A stretch of 38,354 nt of DNA from RGIG4097 sp964550635. GTDB taxonomy: Bacteria > Bacillota > Clostridia > Christensenellales > CAG-917. The translations under genes and the position numbers were made by a program. Location: contig CAZJZV010000014.1 in NCBI GenBank assembly GCA_964550635.1, forward strand, positions 1-38,354. The letters run 5' to 3'. The notes below the pieces were generated by a model. It ran no database searches. It was not told the DNA's origin and saw nothing but the letters and a program-made list of their open reading frames with translations. The stretch's first letter is position 1, and every line of letters starts with the position of its first letter. Below, one piece after another: positions 16,456 to 24,455 of the stretch.

Positions 16456-18123
16456 TTATTCGTTGTCAGATTGTTCTTCGACGATTTCGCTTGCAGGTTC
16501 TTCTGCGACGTCGTCGATGATTGCTTCGCCGTCTGCATTTTCGTCTTCGACGACGGAATCTTCTGCAACTTCTTCGGTTGCTACTGCTTCCGCTTTTGCC
16601 GCGTCACGCTCTGCGATTGCCGCACAAATCTCTTCGTATTTCTCTTCGGAGATATTGTACTTCATCATATAGAGTATGAATGCGCCGATGATGAAGATCA
16701 TAGGAATGACGGACATAAACACGATGAGCCATTGTGAAATGCTGTCGTCAGCACCGCTGAGAATTTCGGTGATGCGAGCCACGTCGGTAGTTCCGCCCGT
16801 AGCATACGCTTCGTTTTCGATTTCGGAAATTCTGTTCGTAATATCGGTGACACCGAGGATGACGAGTCCGAGACCTTGGATACCTACGCCGATTGCGCTT
16901 GCCATTTTCGCCATGAAGGGACGGACGGAGAAGATTGCGCCTTCGTTGCGTTCGCCCGTCTTGTAGTCGTTGTATTCGACGGTGTTTGCGATTGAGATGG
17001 TGAGCACTTGATAGAACAAGGTTTGACCGAAGAATGCGATTGCGCCACTGATTGCGATGAAGTAGAACACGATAGAGTCTGCTTTGGAGCCTTGTTCAAG
17101 CGCGAACCCGGTGACAAGACCGAGGATGAGCAAGAGAGAGTAGCCGATGATAATCGTGGAGAAGGAAATCGTTGCGATTTTTCTTCTGGACATACGCTTG
17201 GACATCCAAGGATAGACGATTATGATGACTGCGGAGCACGCAGTGAGCAAACTGAATACGGTGACGAGAGTGCCTTGATAGCCGTAACGGAACCATACGA
17301 AGTAGGTCGCGAAAAGGTTAAGAACCGCCGCGCCTACGTTATACATAAGCATAGAACCTGCGGTGACGAGAAGTTGGTCGTTCTTGAAGATGGTTTTGAA
17401 AATCTTTTTGAGAGGACCTTCTTCGCCTTTGACTCTGGGTTGGAGCGGGGGAAGGGGTTTTTCTTTGACCACGAAGAAAGTCATGGTTTGGCAAATCGCG
17501 AAGATTGCGCAAATAACGCCTGCGATAATATGGTATGCATTTGTGGAGTTTCCGAAAATCGAATTTGCAAGGTTGCCGTAGGTGAACAAAGAAGTTGCGC
17601 CGATTGCAAGACCTGCGCCGATACCCGCACCGATATTTGCAAGTGTGGAGATGTTGTTTCTGTCGTCGGGATTAGAAGCAAGGGACGGCATCATTCCCCA
17701 GTAGGAGATGTCGTTCATCGTGTAGGTGATACCCCAAAGGAGATACATAAATCCGAAGAAGATAACCCAATCCCAACCTTTCAGGTCGACGAAGAAGAGT
17801 AGGCAGATGATGACGACGTTGGTGATCATACCGATCATCATCCAAGGTTTGAACTTTCCGAATTTCGTTCTCGTACGCTCGATGATTGCGCCCATGAAGG
17901 GGTCGTTGCAACCGTCGAATATACGGCAGACAAGGAAGATAATGGTGATTGTGGAAACCATTGCGGCGTCCAATTGTTTGGTGATGAGCATGAAGGTCAT
18001 CAACGCGGTGTTGACGAGTTGATAGACCATATCACGACCGATACCGCCCATGGAGTATCCCCAAAGATTACGCTTGGAAAGCCTTTCTTCTTGCAGGGTG
18101 TTGATAGTGACTTGTTGTTCCAT
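16456..18123 (-). CDS. GPH-family (MelB-like) sugar:cation symporter
   Basis: A 555-residue major-facilitator transporter with about twelve hydrophobic helices. GRDMVYQLVNTALMTF at the N-terminus, RIFDGCNDPFMG, the RTRTKFGKFKPWM loop and DISYWGMMPSL are typical of the glycoside-pentoside-hexuronide:cation symporters, whose cation site uses acidic residues in helix 2 (the D-x-x-x-D of RIFDGCNDP). The last ~55 residues are a very acidic, alanine-rich cytoplasmic tail (EEVAEDSVVEDENADGE-like), longer than in MelB; similar acidic tails also end the uracil permease here. The ligand is not predictable, and no glycosidase adjoins it. GGGAG precedes the ATG. It has its own terminator. Confidence 0.9.
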   Translation of the reverse strand: MEQQVTINTLQEERLSKRNLWGYSMGGIGRDMVYQLVNTALMTFMLITKQLDAAMVSTITIIFLVCRIFDGCNDPFMGAIIERTRTKFGKFKPWMMIGMITNVVIICLLFFVDLKGWDWVIFFGFMYLLWGITYTMNDISYWGMMPSLASNPDDRNNISTLANIGAGIGAGLAIGATSLFTYGNLANSIFGNSTNAYHIIAGVICAIFAICQTMTFFVVKEKPLPPLQPRVKGEEGPLKKIFKTIFKNDQLLVTAGSMLMYNVGAAVLNLFATYFVWFRYGYQGTLVTVFSLLTACSAVIIIVYPWMSKRMSRRKIATISFSTIIIGYSLLLILGLVTGFALEQGSKADSIVFYFIAISGAIAFFGQTLFYQVLTISIANTVEYNDYKTGERNEGAIFSVRPFMAKMASAIGVGIQGLGLVILGVTDITNRISEIENEAYATGGTTDVARITEILSGADDSISQWLIVFMSVIPMIFIIGAFILYMMKYNISEEKYEEICAAIAERDAAKAEAVATEEVAEDSVVEDENADGEAIIDDVAEEPASEIVEEQSDNE

Positions 18124-18242
18124 AATAAACTCCCGTTCGTTATTTTTATAAATCAGACTGCGTAGTGCAGAAAATTTATCTAACTCTCACAACCGCTTGT
18201 TTATCGTGCGGAATTTTGCCGATAAAATGCGGATTTTGCGTT

Positions 18243-18686
18243 TTAGCACTCAAACACAAAGGACAAAGGCCCGTCCTGTTGTTGCTCGATATACATATGC
18301 GCGCCGAACACGCCGTTCTTGACGGTGATCCCTTGTTCGCGGATTTTCTCGGTGATATACGCGTAGAGAAATCTTGCTCTTTCGGGTGCTTCCGCATTGC
18401 CAAAGTCGGGGCGGTTGCCACTGCCTTTGCCGAGTTTCCCCGCAAGCGAGAATTGGGACACGAGAAGAATTTCTCCGCCTGCTTGACGAATGTCGAGATT
18501 CATCTTGTCGTTCTCGTCGCGGAACACGCGCAGTTTCGCCATCTTGCCCGCGAAGTAGTCCGCTTGCGCTTCGGTATCTCCCTTTTCGATACCCAAAAAT
18601 ATGGTGAGTCCGCCGGGGATTTCACTGATGAGTTCGCCGTCTACGTATAGGGCGGATTTGAAAGTTCTTTGTATCAATGCTCTCAT
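18243..18686 (-). CDS. dtd: D-aminoacyl-tRNA deacylase
   Basis: 147 residues, the usual size for DTD, which hydrolyses D-aminoacyl-tRNA (and mischarged glycyl-tRNAAla) to protect translation. The diagnostic SQFSLAG (SQFTL-type motif) and a C-terminal DGPLSF (the GP loop that gates the chiral pocket) are visible, as is the start MRALIQR. The ATG overlaps the stop of the upstream methyltransferase in ATGA (18683-18686), and no independent ribosome binding site is seen, so translation is probably coupled. The frame stays open upstream of 18686, but the conserved start is unambiguous. Confidence 0.95.
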   Translation of the reverse strand: MRALIQRTFKSALYVDGELISEIPGGLTIFLGIEKGDTEAQADYFAGKMAKLRVFRDENDKMNLDIRQAGGEILLVSQFSLAGKLGKGSGNRPDFGNAEAPERARFLYAYITEKIREQGITVKNGVFGAHMYIEQQQDGPLSFVFEC

Positions 18687-19825
18687 TTTTTCGGTTTCGC
18701 GCCGAGATAGGCGTACAGGTTGCATTCAAGTTCGGAATTGTACATTTTGCGAATCTTGTCCGCGCGCTTACCAAAGTACTTTTCAAACGCTCTGTACGAC
18801 GTGATCACGTAGGCGCACCATTCGTCAAGGGAGGAAAACGTGCGACCAAATTCGCGATATAACGTCTTCAATTCGTCTTCTTTCATCAACCGCTCTCCGT
18901 ATGGCGGATTGGTGACGATGACGCCGTGTGCGTAGCGCGACGAAAAGTCTTTCATGTCGGCGACTTGCAGATGTATTTTGTTTCTCACTCCCGCCTTGTC
19001 CGCGTGGCGTAAGGCGAGTTTGATTGCTTCGGGGTTTACGTCGAATCCGCTTATGCGAAGTTCGCGATCTCTATTTATCAGTTGTTCCGCTTCGTCCTGC
19101 ACCGCTTTGCGAAGGTCGGGTGCGTTCGTGAATGATTCGCAAGCAAAACTTCTGTTCATTCCGGGGGCTATATTCAAGCCGATAAGGCTCGCTTCGATGG
19201 GTATCGTACCGCTTCCGCAGAATGGATCCGCAAGCGCGCGGTCGGGATTCCACACCGACAACATAATTATCGCCGCCGCAAGAGTTTCTCTGATCGGTGC
19301 GTCCCCGAGCCAAGTGCGGTATCCGCGCTTATGAAGTCCCGCACCCGACGTGTCGAGAGTGATTCGCACAACGTCGTTGATGATGGACACTTCGATGCCG
19401 TAGGTTGCGCCGTCTTCGGGGAAAACTTTCGCTTTGTAGTGGTTTTGCATCGATGCGATGATAGCCTTTTTGACTACGCTCTGCACACTGCTCAAAGCAA
19501 ACAATTTGCTCTTCACGCTCTTTGCAGTTACGACGATTTTCGCATCGAGCGGCAACACTTTGTGCCAGTCGTATTTTGCCGTATTTTCGAATAGGCCGTC
19601 GAAAGTATCCGCAGTGAAGGTGGTGAGCAATATCCGCACTCTGCCTGCCGTCCGCAAGAATACGTTTGCACGCAACACGTCGGAATAGTCGCCTTCAAAG
19701 AGTATTCTTCCTGCTTCCGCCCCGCTCGGAGCGTAGCCGAGAGAGATTAATTCGCGCTTGGTCACCGCTTCGATACCGCTTGCGGATGCAACTTCGATAT
19801 TCAGTCTTCCGTCAAAAATACTCAT
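18683..19825 (-). CDS. THUMP-domain class I rRNA methyltransferase (RlmL-type)
   Basis: 380 residues. An N-terminal ferredoxin-like/THUMP region (~1-160) is followed by a Rossmann methyltransferase with DPFCGSGT (200-207) and the catalytic NPPYGER (306-312), the signature of N2-guanine methyltransferases. It matches the short Firmicutes relatives of RlmL that lack the second RlmK domain; the likely target is a guanine of 23S rRNA (by family). The start MSIFDGRLNIEVASASG matches the expected N-terminus, but the -10 hexamer TATAAT (19839-19834) ends only eight bases before the ATG and no Shine-Dalgarno is present, so the mRNA appears to be leaderless or nearly so. dtd is co-transcribed. Confidence 0.9.
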   Translation of the reverse strand: MSIFDGRLNIEVASASGIEAVTKRELISLGYAPSGAEAGRILFEGDYSDVLRANVFLRTAGRVRILLTTFTADTFDGLFENTAKYDWHKVLPLDAKIVVTAKSVKSKLFALSSVQSVVKKAIIASMQNHYKAKVFPEDGATYGIEVSIINDVVRITLDTSGAGLHKRGYRTWLGDAPIRETLAAAIIMLSVWNPDRALADPFCGSGTIPIEASLIGLNIAPGMNRSFACESFTNAPDLRKAVQDEAEQLINRDRELRISGFDVNPEAIKLALRHADKAGVRNKIHLQVADMKDFSSRYAHGVIVTNPPYGERLMKEDELKTLYREFGRTFSSLDEWCAYVITSYRAFEKYFGKRADKIRKMYNSELECNLYAYLGAKPKK

Positions 19826-19833
19826 ACGTTACT

Positions 19834-19861
19834 ATTATAATATAAAAATAAAATAAGTCAA
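19834..19861 (-). promoter_or_regulatory. Promoter giving a near-leaderless transcript
   Basis: Minus strand TTGACT (19861-19856), 16-base spacer, TATAAT (19839-19834). The expected start falls within about two bases of the methyltransferase ATG (19825). Confidence 0.7.
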
Positions 19862-19928
19862 TATCAAAAATCGCGCGCGCCCCCCTTTAAGCAAGCGGGT
19901 TAGACGGTTAAGTCGGGGAAATTAAAAC

Positions 19929-19957
19929 TTGACTTGCTTTTCGGCTTTCGGCATAAT
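19929..19957 (+). promoter_or_regulatory. Promoter of the nitroreductase operon
   Basis: TTGACT (19929-19934), 17-base spacer, CATAAT (19952-19957); AAGGAG follows before the ATG. Confidence 0.65.
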
Positions 19958-19977
19958 TATAGAAAAGGAGATGTGTT

Positions 19978-20505
19978 ATGAATTTCAATGAATTGATTTT
20001 GAAAAGAGAAAGTTGCAGAGCGTATTCGGGTGAGAACGTGTCAAAGGACGATTTGGCTCTCATCGTGAATGCGGGGCGTTTTTCGCCGTCTGCAAGAAAT
20101 AGACAACCGTGGGATTTCTACGTTGTGTCGGGGAATAAAACGGACGATATGAGAAAAGCGGTGCAGTTTTACGGCGGAAACCTTTTCACCGATAAAGCGG
20201 CGGCGTTTGTCGCGGTCGTGAAAAACGAAGTCGAATTGAATATTCCGTCCGACCTTCCGCAAAGGAATTTCGTGGAATGCGATCTCGGTATGGCGGTCGT
20301 AAGTATGGCGTATCAAGCGGCGGATATCGGACTCGGCACTTGCATTCTCGGAATGTTTAACGAAGATATGGTGAAATCGGCAGTGGGTATCGACGGCGAT
20401 ACGCGCACGGTCAAACTCGTGCTTGCAATCGGCGTGCCCGAAACAAAATCCGTCCGCACGAAAACGCGCAGAGATGCGGACGACGTAGCGCATTTTGTAG
20501 ATTGA
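19978..20505 (+). CDS. Nitroreductase-family flavoprotein
   Basis: 175 residues, the compact form of the FMN-dependent nitroreductase family. The FMN-phosphate binding start RESCRAYS (10-17), the ARNRQPWDFYVV segment and the glycine-rich LGTCILGMF region are visible. Such proteins reduce nitroaromatics, quinones or flavins with NAD(P)H and usually dimerise; some small ones have other redox roles. AAGGAG precedes the ATG. The stop codon overlaps the start of the next gene (TGATG), making a two-gene operon with a phosphatase. Confidence 0.9.
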   Translation: MNFNELILKRESCRAYSGENVSKDDLALIVNAGRFSPSARNRQPWDFYVVSGNKTDDMRKAVQFYGGNLFTDKAAAFVAVVKNEVELNIPSDLPQRNFVECDLGMAVVSMAYQAADIGLGTCILGMFNEDMVKSAVGIDGDTRTVKLVLAIGVPETKSVRTKTRRDADDVAHFVD

Positions 20506-20975
20506 TGAAGAAAGTTAGATTGGATTTCGTATGCCTTGGCAATATTTGTCGCTCGCCTATGGCGGAATTTATTGCCGCGGACATGATCGCAAAAAGAGGA
20601 CTTGAAGACAAAATATCCGTTTATTCGCAGGGTGTGAGCAGGGAAGAAGAAGGAAACCCCGTTTATCCTATGGCGAAAGCGACGTTGAGAGCGCGCGGCG
20701 TGCCTATCTACGAGCATAGGGCAAACGTGGTGACCGCACGCGACTACAACTCATACGACTTGTTTCTCGGAATGGAAGACTATCACGTGTCGAGAATGCG
20801 CAGAGTATTCGGCGGTGACGACGACGGAAAGGTGAAACGACTTCTCGACTTCACGGGAAAGGGTAAGGACATCGAAGACCCTTGGTACACCGGCAACTTT
20901 GAAAAGGTGTTCGATGAAATCAGCGCAGGGGTTAGCGCACTTCTCGATTACGTCGAAAAGAATATGCTCGATTGA
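20505..20975 (+). CDS. Low-molecular-weight protein-tyrosine phosphatase
   Basis: 156 residues. The P-loop C-x5-R with following serine (CLGNICRS, Cys10 nucleophile, Arg16) and the general acid in DPWYTG (Asp125) mark a class II LMW phosphatase; the overall length is normal. Bacterial members dephosphorylate tyrosine kinases of capsule systems or act on arginine phosphate (YwlE branch). Ile14 fills the position (after CLGN) that in the arginine-phosphatase YwlE is Thr, and ordinary LMW-PTPs have Ile there, so a tyrosine phosphatase is favoured. The ATG at 20505 overlaps the previous stop; an in-frame TTG three bases earlier is less likely. Confidence 0.92.
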   Translation: MKKVRLDFVCLGNICRSPMAEFIAADMIAKRGLEDKISVYSQGVSREEEGNPVYPMAKATLRARGVPIYEHRANVVTARDYNSYDLFLGMEDYHVSRMRRVFGGDDDGKVKRLLDFTGKGKDIEDPWYTGNFEKVFDEISAGVSALLDYVEKNMLD

Positions 20976-21044
20976 CTTTGATTGAAAATCGAAAGGTAAC
21001 CGCTATGAAATCATAGCAACAAAATAAAACCAATAGACAACAAT

Positions 21045-21098
21045 AAAACACGATATGTGTACTAAAAATTATTTTATGGTAAACGTATCGTGTTTTTA
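21045..21098 (+). terminator. Terminator with long loop after the phosphatase gene
   Basis: AAAACACGATA (21045-21055) pairs perfectly with TATCGTGTTTT (21086-21096) over a 30-base loop and ends in a T-run. Confidence 0.7.
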
Positions 21099-21384
21099 TT
21101 TGCGAAAACCGCTTGGATTTACGCTTGTTTTTCGCTTTGAAAGGGCGGTGTGAAAACGCTCGAAAAAGTCAAAAACATTTTAATATTAAAAAATATGCAC
21201 GATTGTATACTTTATCTTGCTAAATTCCTAAATTTTTAACAGTGAAAAATCTTTGATTTTTCAAGATTTTTAGTAGATTTTAATACACGCGTAACGTTAT
21301 CGAACACAAATTTTGTTTTGACGGAAGAAATTTACACAAAAATGCCACTTTTGTAAAAAATCTATTTTCTTTATTCGCATTTCG

Positions 21385-21516
21385 TGGTATAATCATTGCA
21401 GACGTATATCCTAAACTGGCGCACGTTTGCGCGCGTATGGTCGAAAATTTGCGCTCTTGTGCGCTCCGACTCACTCAGGACCACCTGCGTCTAAAACTAA
21501 AAGGACAAATATTTTT
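21385..21516 (+). promoter_or_regulatory. Extended -10 promoter and 120-base leader of ABC transporter copy 2
   Basis: TGgTATAAT (21385-21393) is an extended -10 with no good -35. The leader that follows contains GC-rich repeats of GCGC (near 21420-21470) able to form small hairpins, then CTCAGGACCACC and a weak AAGGAC site ten bases before the ATG. No known riboswitch was recognised. Confidence 0.5.
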
Positions 21517-24333
21517 ATGTTAAAACTTGTTAATATCACAAAAGAATACAAGGTTGAAGAGGAAATCACTCTCGCCTTAAAGAACGTTTCAATTGAGTTC
21601 AGACAGAATGAATTCGTTTCTATTTTGGGCCCGTCCGGTTGCGGTAAAACAACCCTTCTCAATATCGTCGGCGGTCTCGATCGCTACACTGACGGCGACA
21701 TCCAAGTCGACGGAATTTCCACCAAAGAGTACGATGACGTAGACTGGGATACCTACAGAAATAAGCGCATAGGCTTCGTTTTCCAGTCTTATAACCTCAT
21801 CCCCCATATGAACATTCTCAAAAACGTCGCTCTTTGTCTTACCCTGTCCGGCGTGGATAGAGAAGAACGCAGAGAACGCGCTATGGAAGCGCTCCGCAAA
21901 GTCGGTCTTGAGTCGCAGGCAAGAAAGAAACCTATGCAACTCTCGGGCGGTCAAATGCAAAGAGTCGCAATCGCTCGCGCTCTCGTCAACAATCCCGACA
22001 TCATCCTTGCCGACGAGCCGACGGGCGCACTCGACACCGAATCCGGTTTGCAGGTCATGGAACTTCTCAAGGAAGTCGCGAAAGACAGACTCGTCGTCAT
22101 GGTCACGCACAACCCCCAACTTGCCGAAGAGTATAGTACGCGTATCGTGTACTTGAAAGACGGTGAAGTGGTCGGTGACACTATGCCCTACAATAGCGAC
22201 GAAGAATCTGCGGTCGAGAGCGTGGAAGAAACCGTCGCAACCGAAACAGTTGCAGAAGAAAACGCAGTCAATGAAAACGCGGAAAATGCGGGCGCAGTCG
22301 AAAACGCCGATTTGACCAATACCCAAAAACTCAAAAAGAACGTCAAGAAAGCGGGCAAATTCATGATGAAGATGCTCAAACGTCGTCAATACGGCAAGTC
22401 CGCCATGAAACTCGGCACCGCAATCAATCTCAGTTGGAACAATCTTATCAGCAAAAAGGGCAGAACCTTCCTGACTTCGGTTGCAGGCAGTATCGGTATC
22501 ATTGGCATAATCCTTGTCTTGTCCCTGTCAAACGGCGCAACCGCCTACGTCGAAAACATAGAAGAAGACGCACTCTCGACTTATCCGTTGACTGTTGAAG
22601 AATCTTCTCTCAATACGACCGCTCTTCTCGACGTCTTCTTGAACGGCGACGATAATGAAGACGCACACGCAAACGGAGAACTCGTCTACATTAAGACTGT
22701 TCTCGGTGCGGTTATGAAAGAATTTGGCAATTCAACCGAAGAAAACGACCTGTATTCTCTCAAAAAGTATTTGGATGAGAATTTAGGCGACGACTATTCG
22801 GATATCAGAATTGAGTACGATTACGGCACTACTTTCAATGCATACGTCAAAGATCCTGCCTATCAAGAAGGCGGAAACAAGTATGGTGAAACGGAAAAAT
22901 ATATGAAAGTCAATCCGTATACCGATGCTATGTATAGCGTTCTCAACAATATGGGCATCGGCGATATGAACCTTGGCGCGTCGTTCAATAATATGACGGT
23001 GAGCCAAGCACTCGGCCAGTTTGCAAATATGCTCGGCTCGTCTTGGGGTGAGATTTCCGAAAATCAAAGACTTCTCGACCAACAATATGAACTCGTAAAG
23101 GGACATTGGCCGAAGAATATGAACGAAGTCGTCATAGTTGTTGACGAAAACAACCAGCTCCAAGACATCGAACTCTTCATGCTCGGTTTGAAATCACAGG
23201 ACGACGTGTTTAGCGCATTAACGAACGGCGATGAGTTTGCAAGCGGGACTTATACTATAGACGATCTTCTCAATCTCGAATATTATGTTATGACTAACGC
23301 CGATTATCTCACTGCAAGCATCGATAGCAAGGGCGAAAAAACGTGGGCATGGCCCACTGAAGAGGGCAAAGGCATTCTCGACAAAGCCTTTATTGACTCG
23401 AAAAACCCTGAAGTTATCAAGGTTTCCGCAGTTGTAAGAAAGAAAGCAAATACGGTTGGTTCTGCAATCGGCGGAGTTGTCGGTTATACAAAAGAGCTAG
23501 GCGATTATCTCCTTAAGCGCGCAAGCAATCACGAAGCTGTTCTCGCCCAAAAAGAAGCAGCTAAAAATTTGGAAGACGACACGTTCAAGACTTTGATTTG
23601 CACCAACTACGTGGGTTATACCGGCGTGTCAAAAAACGAATATATCAATCTTGACAAGAACAAAACGCTATTGTTGTCCCTTGGTGTGGCAGATACCGAT
23701 TACCCCCAAAAGATATCGTTCTATTGTGCGTCGTTCAGTGCGAAAGACAAGATAGAAAATTTCTTGAAAAATTACAACGCACAAATGGATGCCGAAGCAG
23801 AAGCTGAAAGAGAGGCGTTGCGTGCGGCGGGCGCAAGTGAAGCCGATATCGAAGCAGTCAAAACAAAAGCCGTAAAATATTCTGATTCTTTGAAATCGAT
23901 TATGTCTTTCGTCAACACGATGACGACGACGATAACGGGCGTACTTGTTGCGTTTGCGGCAATTTCACTCGTTGTTTCCACGATAATGATTGCAATCATC
24001 ATCTACACGTCCGTTCTTGAAAGACGTAAGGAAATTGGCGTACTTCGCAGTATCGGCGCAAGAAAACGCGATATATCCCGCGTGTTCTTGGCGGAATCCG
24101 CAATACTTGGTGGTTATTCTGGAATTATCGGATTGATTATCAGCTACGTCATTTCCGTCGTAGGAAGTGTGATACTCGAAAGTCTGTTTGAAATTCAAGG
24201 ACTTATGACTGTCGAATGGTGGCATTGTGTGATGATGTTCTTGATCTCAATGGTGCTCAGTATGGTCGCAGGGTTCATTCCTTCTCGTATCGCGGCGAAC
24301 AAGGATCCCGCTATCGCACTCCGCTCTGAATAA
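21517..24333 (+). CDS. Fused ABC transporter, ATPase plus FtsX-like permease (copy 2)
   Basis: 938 residues and a paralogue of the protein at 10821-13733, with the same plan: ATPase (GPSGCGKTT, LSGGQMQRVAIARA, ILADEPTGALD, MVTHNPQ), an acidic Ala/Glu/Asn-rich linker (~225-300), one membrane helix with SVAGSIGIIGIILVLSLSNG, a large external domain, and three C-terminal helices with ERRKEIGVLRSIGARKRD. The ATPases are very similar, the external domains hardly so, which suggests different substrates. The frame is open back to 21427, but that extension would encode part of the leader; the ATG at 21517 gives the same N-terminus (MLKL) as the paralogue. Confidence 0.9.
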   Translation: MLKLVNITKEYKVEEEITLALKNVSIEFRQNEFVSILGPSGCGKTTLLNIVGGLDRYTDGDIQVDGISTKEYDDVDWDTYRNKRIGFVFQSYNLIPHMNILKNVALCLTLSGVDREERRERAMEALRKVGLESQARKKPMQLSGGQMQRVAIARALVNNPDIILADEPTGALDTESGLQVMELLKEVAKDRLVVMVTHNPQLAEEYSTRIVYLKDGEVVGDTMPYNSDEESAVESVEETVATETVAEENAVNENAENAGAVENADLTNTQKLKKNVKKAGKFMMKMLKRRQYGKSAMKLGTAINLSWNNLISKKGRTFLTSVAGSIGIIGIILVLSLSNGATAYVENIEEDALSTYPLTVEESSLNTTALLDVFLNGDDNEDAHANGELVYIKTVLGAVMKEFGNSTEENDLYSLKKYLDENLGDDYSDIRIEYDYGTTFNAYVKDPAYQEGGNKYGETEKYMKVNPYTDAMYSVLNNMGIGDMNLGASFNNMTVSQALGQFANMLGSSWGEISENQRLLDQQYELVKGHWPKNMNEVVIVVDENNQLQDIELFMLGLKSQDDVFSALTNGDEFASGTYTIDDLLNLEYYVMTNADYLTASIDSKGEKTWAWPTEEGKGILDKAFIDSKNPEVIKVSAVVRKKANTVGSAIGGVVGYTKELGDYLLKRASNHEAVLAQKEAAKNLEDDTFKTLICTNYVGYTGVSKNEYINLDKNKTLLLSLGVADTDYPQKISFYCASFSAKDKIENFLKNYNAQMDAEAEAEREALRAAGASEADIEAVKTKAVKYSDSLKSIMSFVNTMTTTITGVLVAFAAISLVVSTIMIAIIIYTSVLERRKEIGVLRSIGARKRDISRVFLAESAILGGYSGIIGLIISYVISVVGSVILESLFEIQGLMTVEWWHCVMMFLISMVLSMVAGFIPSRIAANKDPAIALRSE

Positions 24334-24348
24334 TTCAATACAATTCGG

Positions 24349-24378
24349 AAGGTCGGTTTTATGCCGACCTTTCTTTTT
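24349..24378 (+). terminator. Intrinsic terminator of ABC transporter copy 2
   Basis: AAGGTCGG pairs with CCGACCTT around TTTTATG, followed by TCTTTTT. Confidence 0.9.
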
Positions 24379-24389
24379 GCAAAATTGTT

Positions 24390-24419
24390 TTGACAATATG
24401 CGGATTTTAAGATTATACT
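24390..24419 (+). promoter_or_regulatory. Promoter of the M28-like/COG0523 operon
   Basis: TTGACA (24390-24395), 18-base spacer, TATACT (24414-24419). No Zur-type palindrome was recognised around it. Confidence 0.65.
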
Positions 24420-24455
24420 TATGTAAATAAATAAAATTAACTATAAGAGGAAATT

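Larger units (their letters stand above)
20976..21516. other. 541-base gap between the phosphatase and second ABC transporter
   Basis: A small hairpin GCTATGA/TCATAGC (21002-21017) is followed by the operon terminator at 21045-21098. 21100-21380 is AT-rich and shows no convincing gene, only a short AAAAATC-TTT-GATTTTT hairpin near 21245. The transporter promoter and a GC-rich leader occupy the rest. Confidence 0.6.

Noticed and set aside
21420..21500. tRNA gene or T-box in the ABC transporter leader
   Set aside because: No acceptor stem, T-loop or T-box sequence could be matched.
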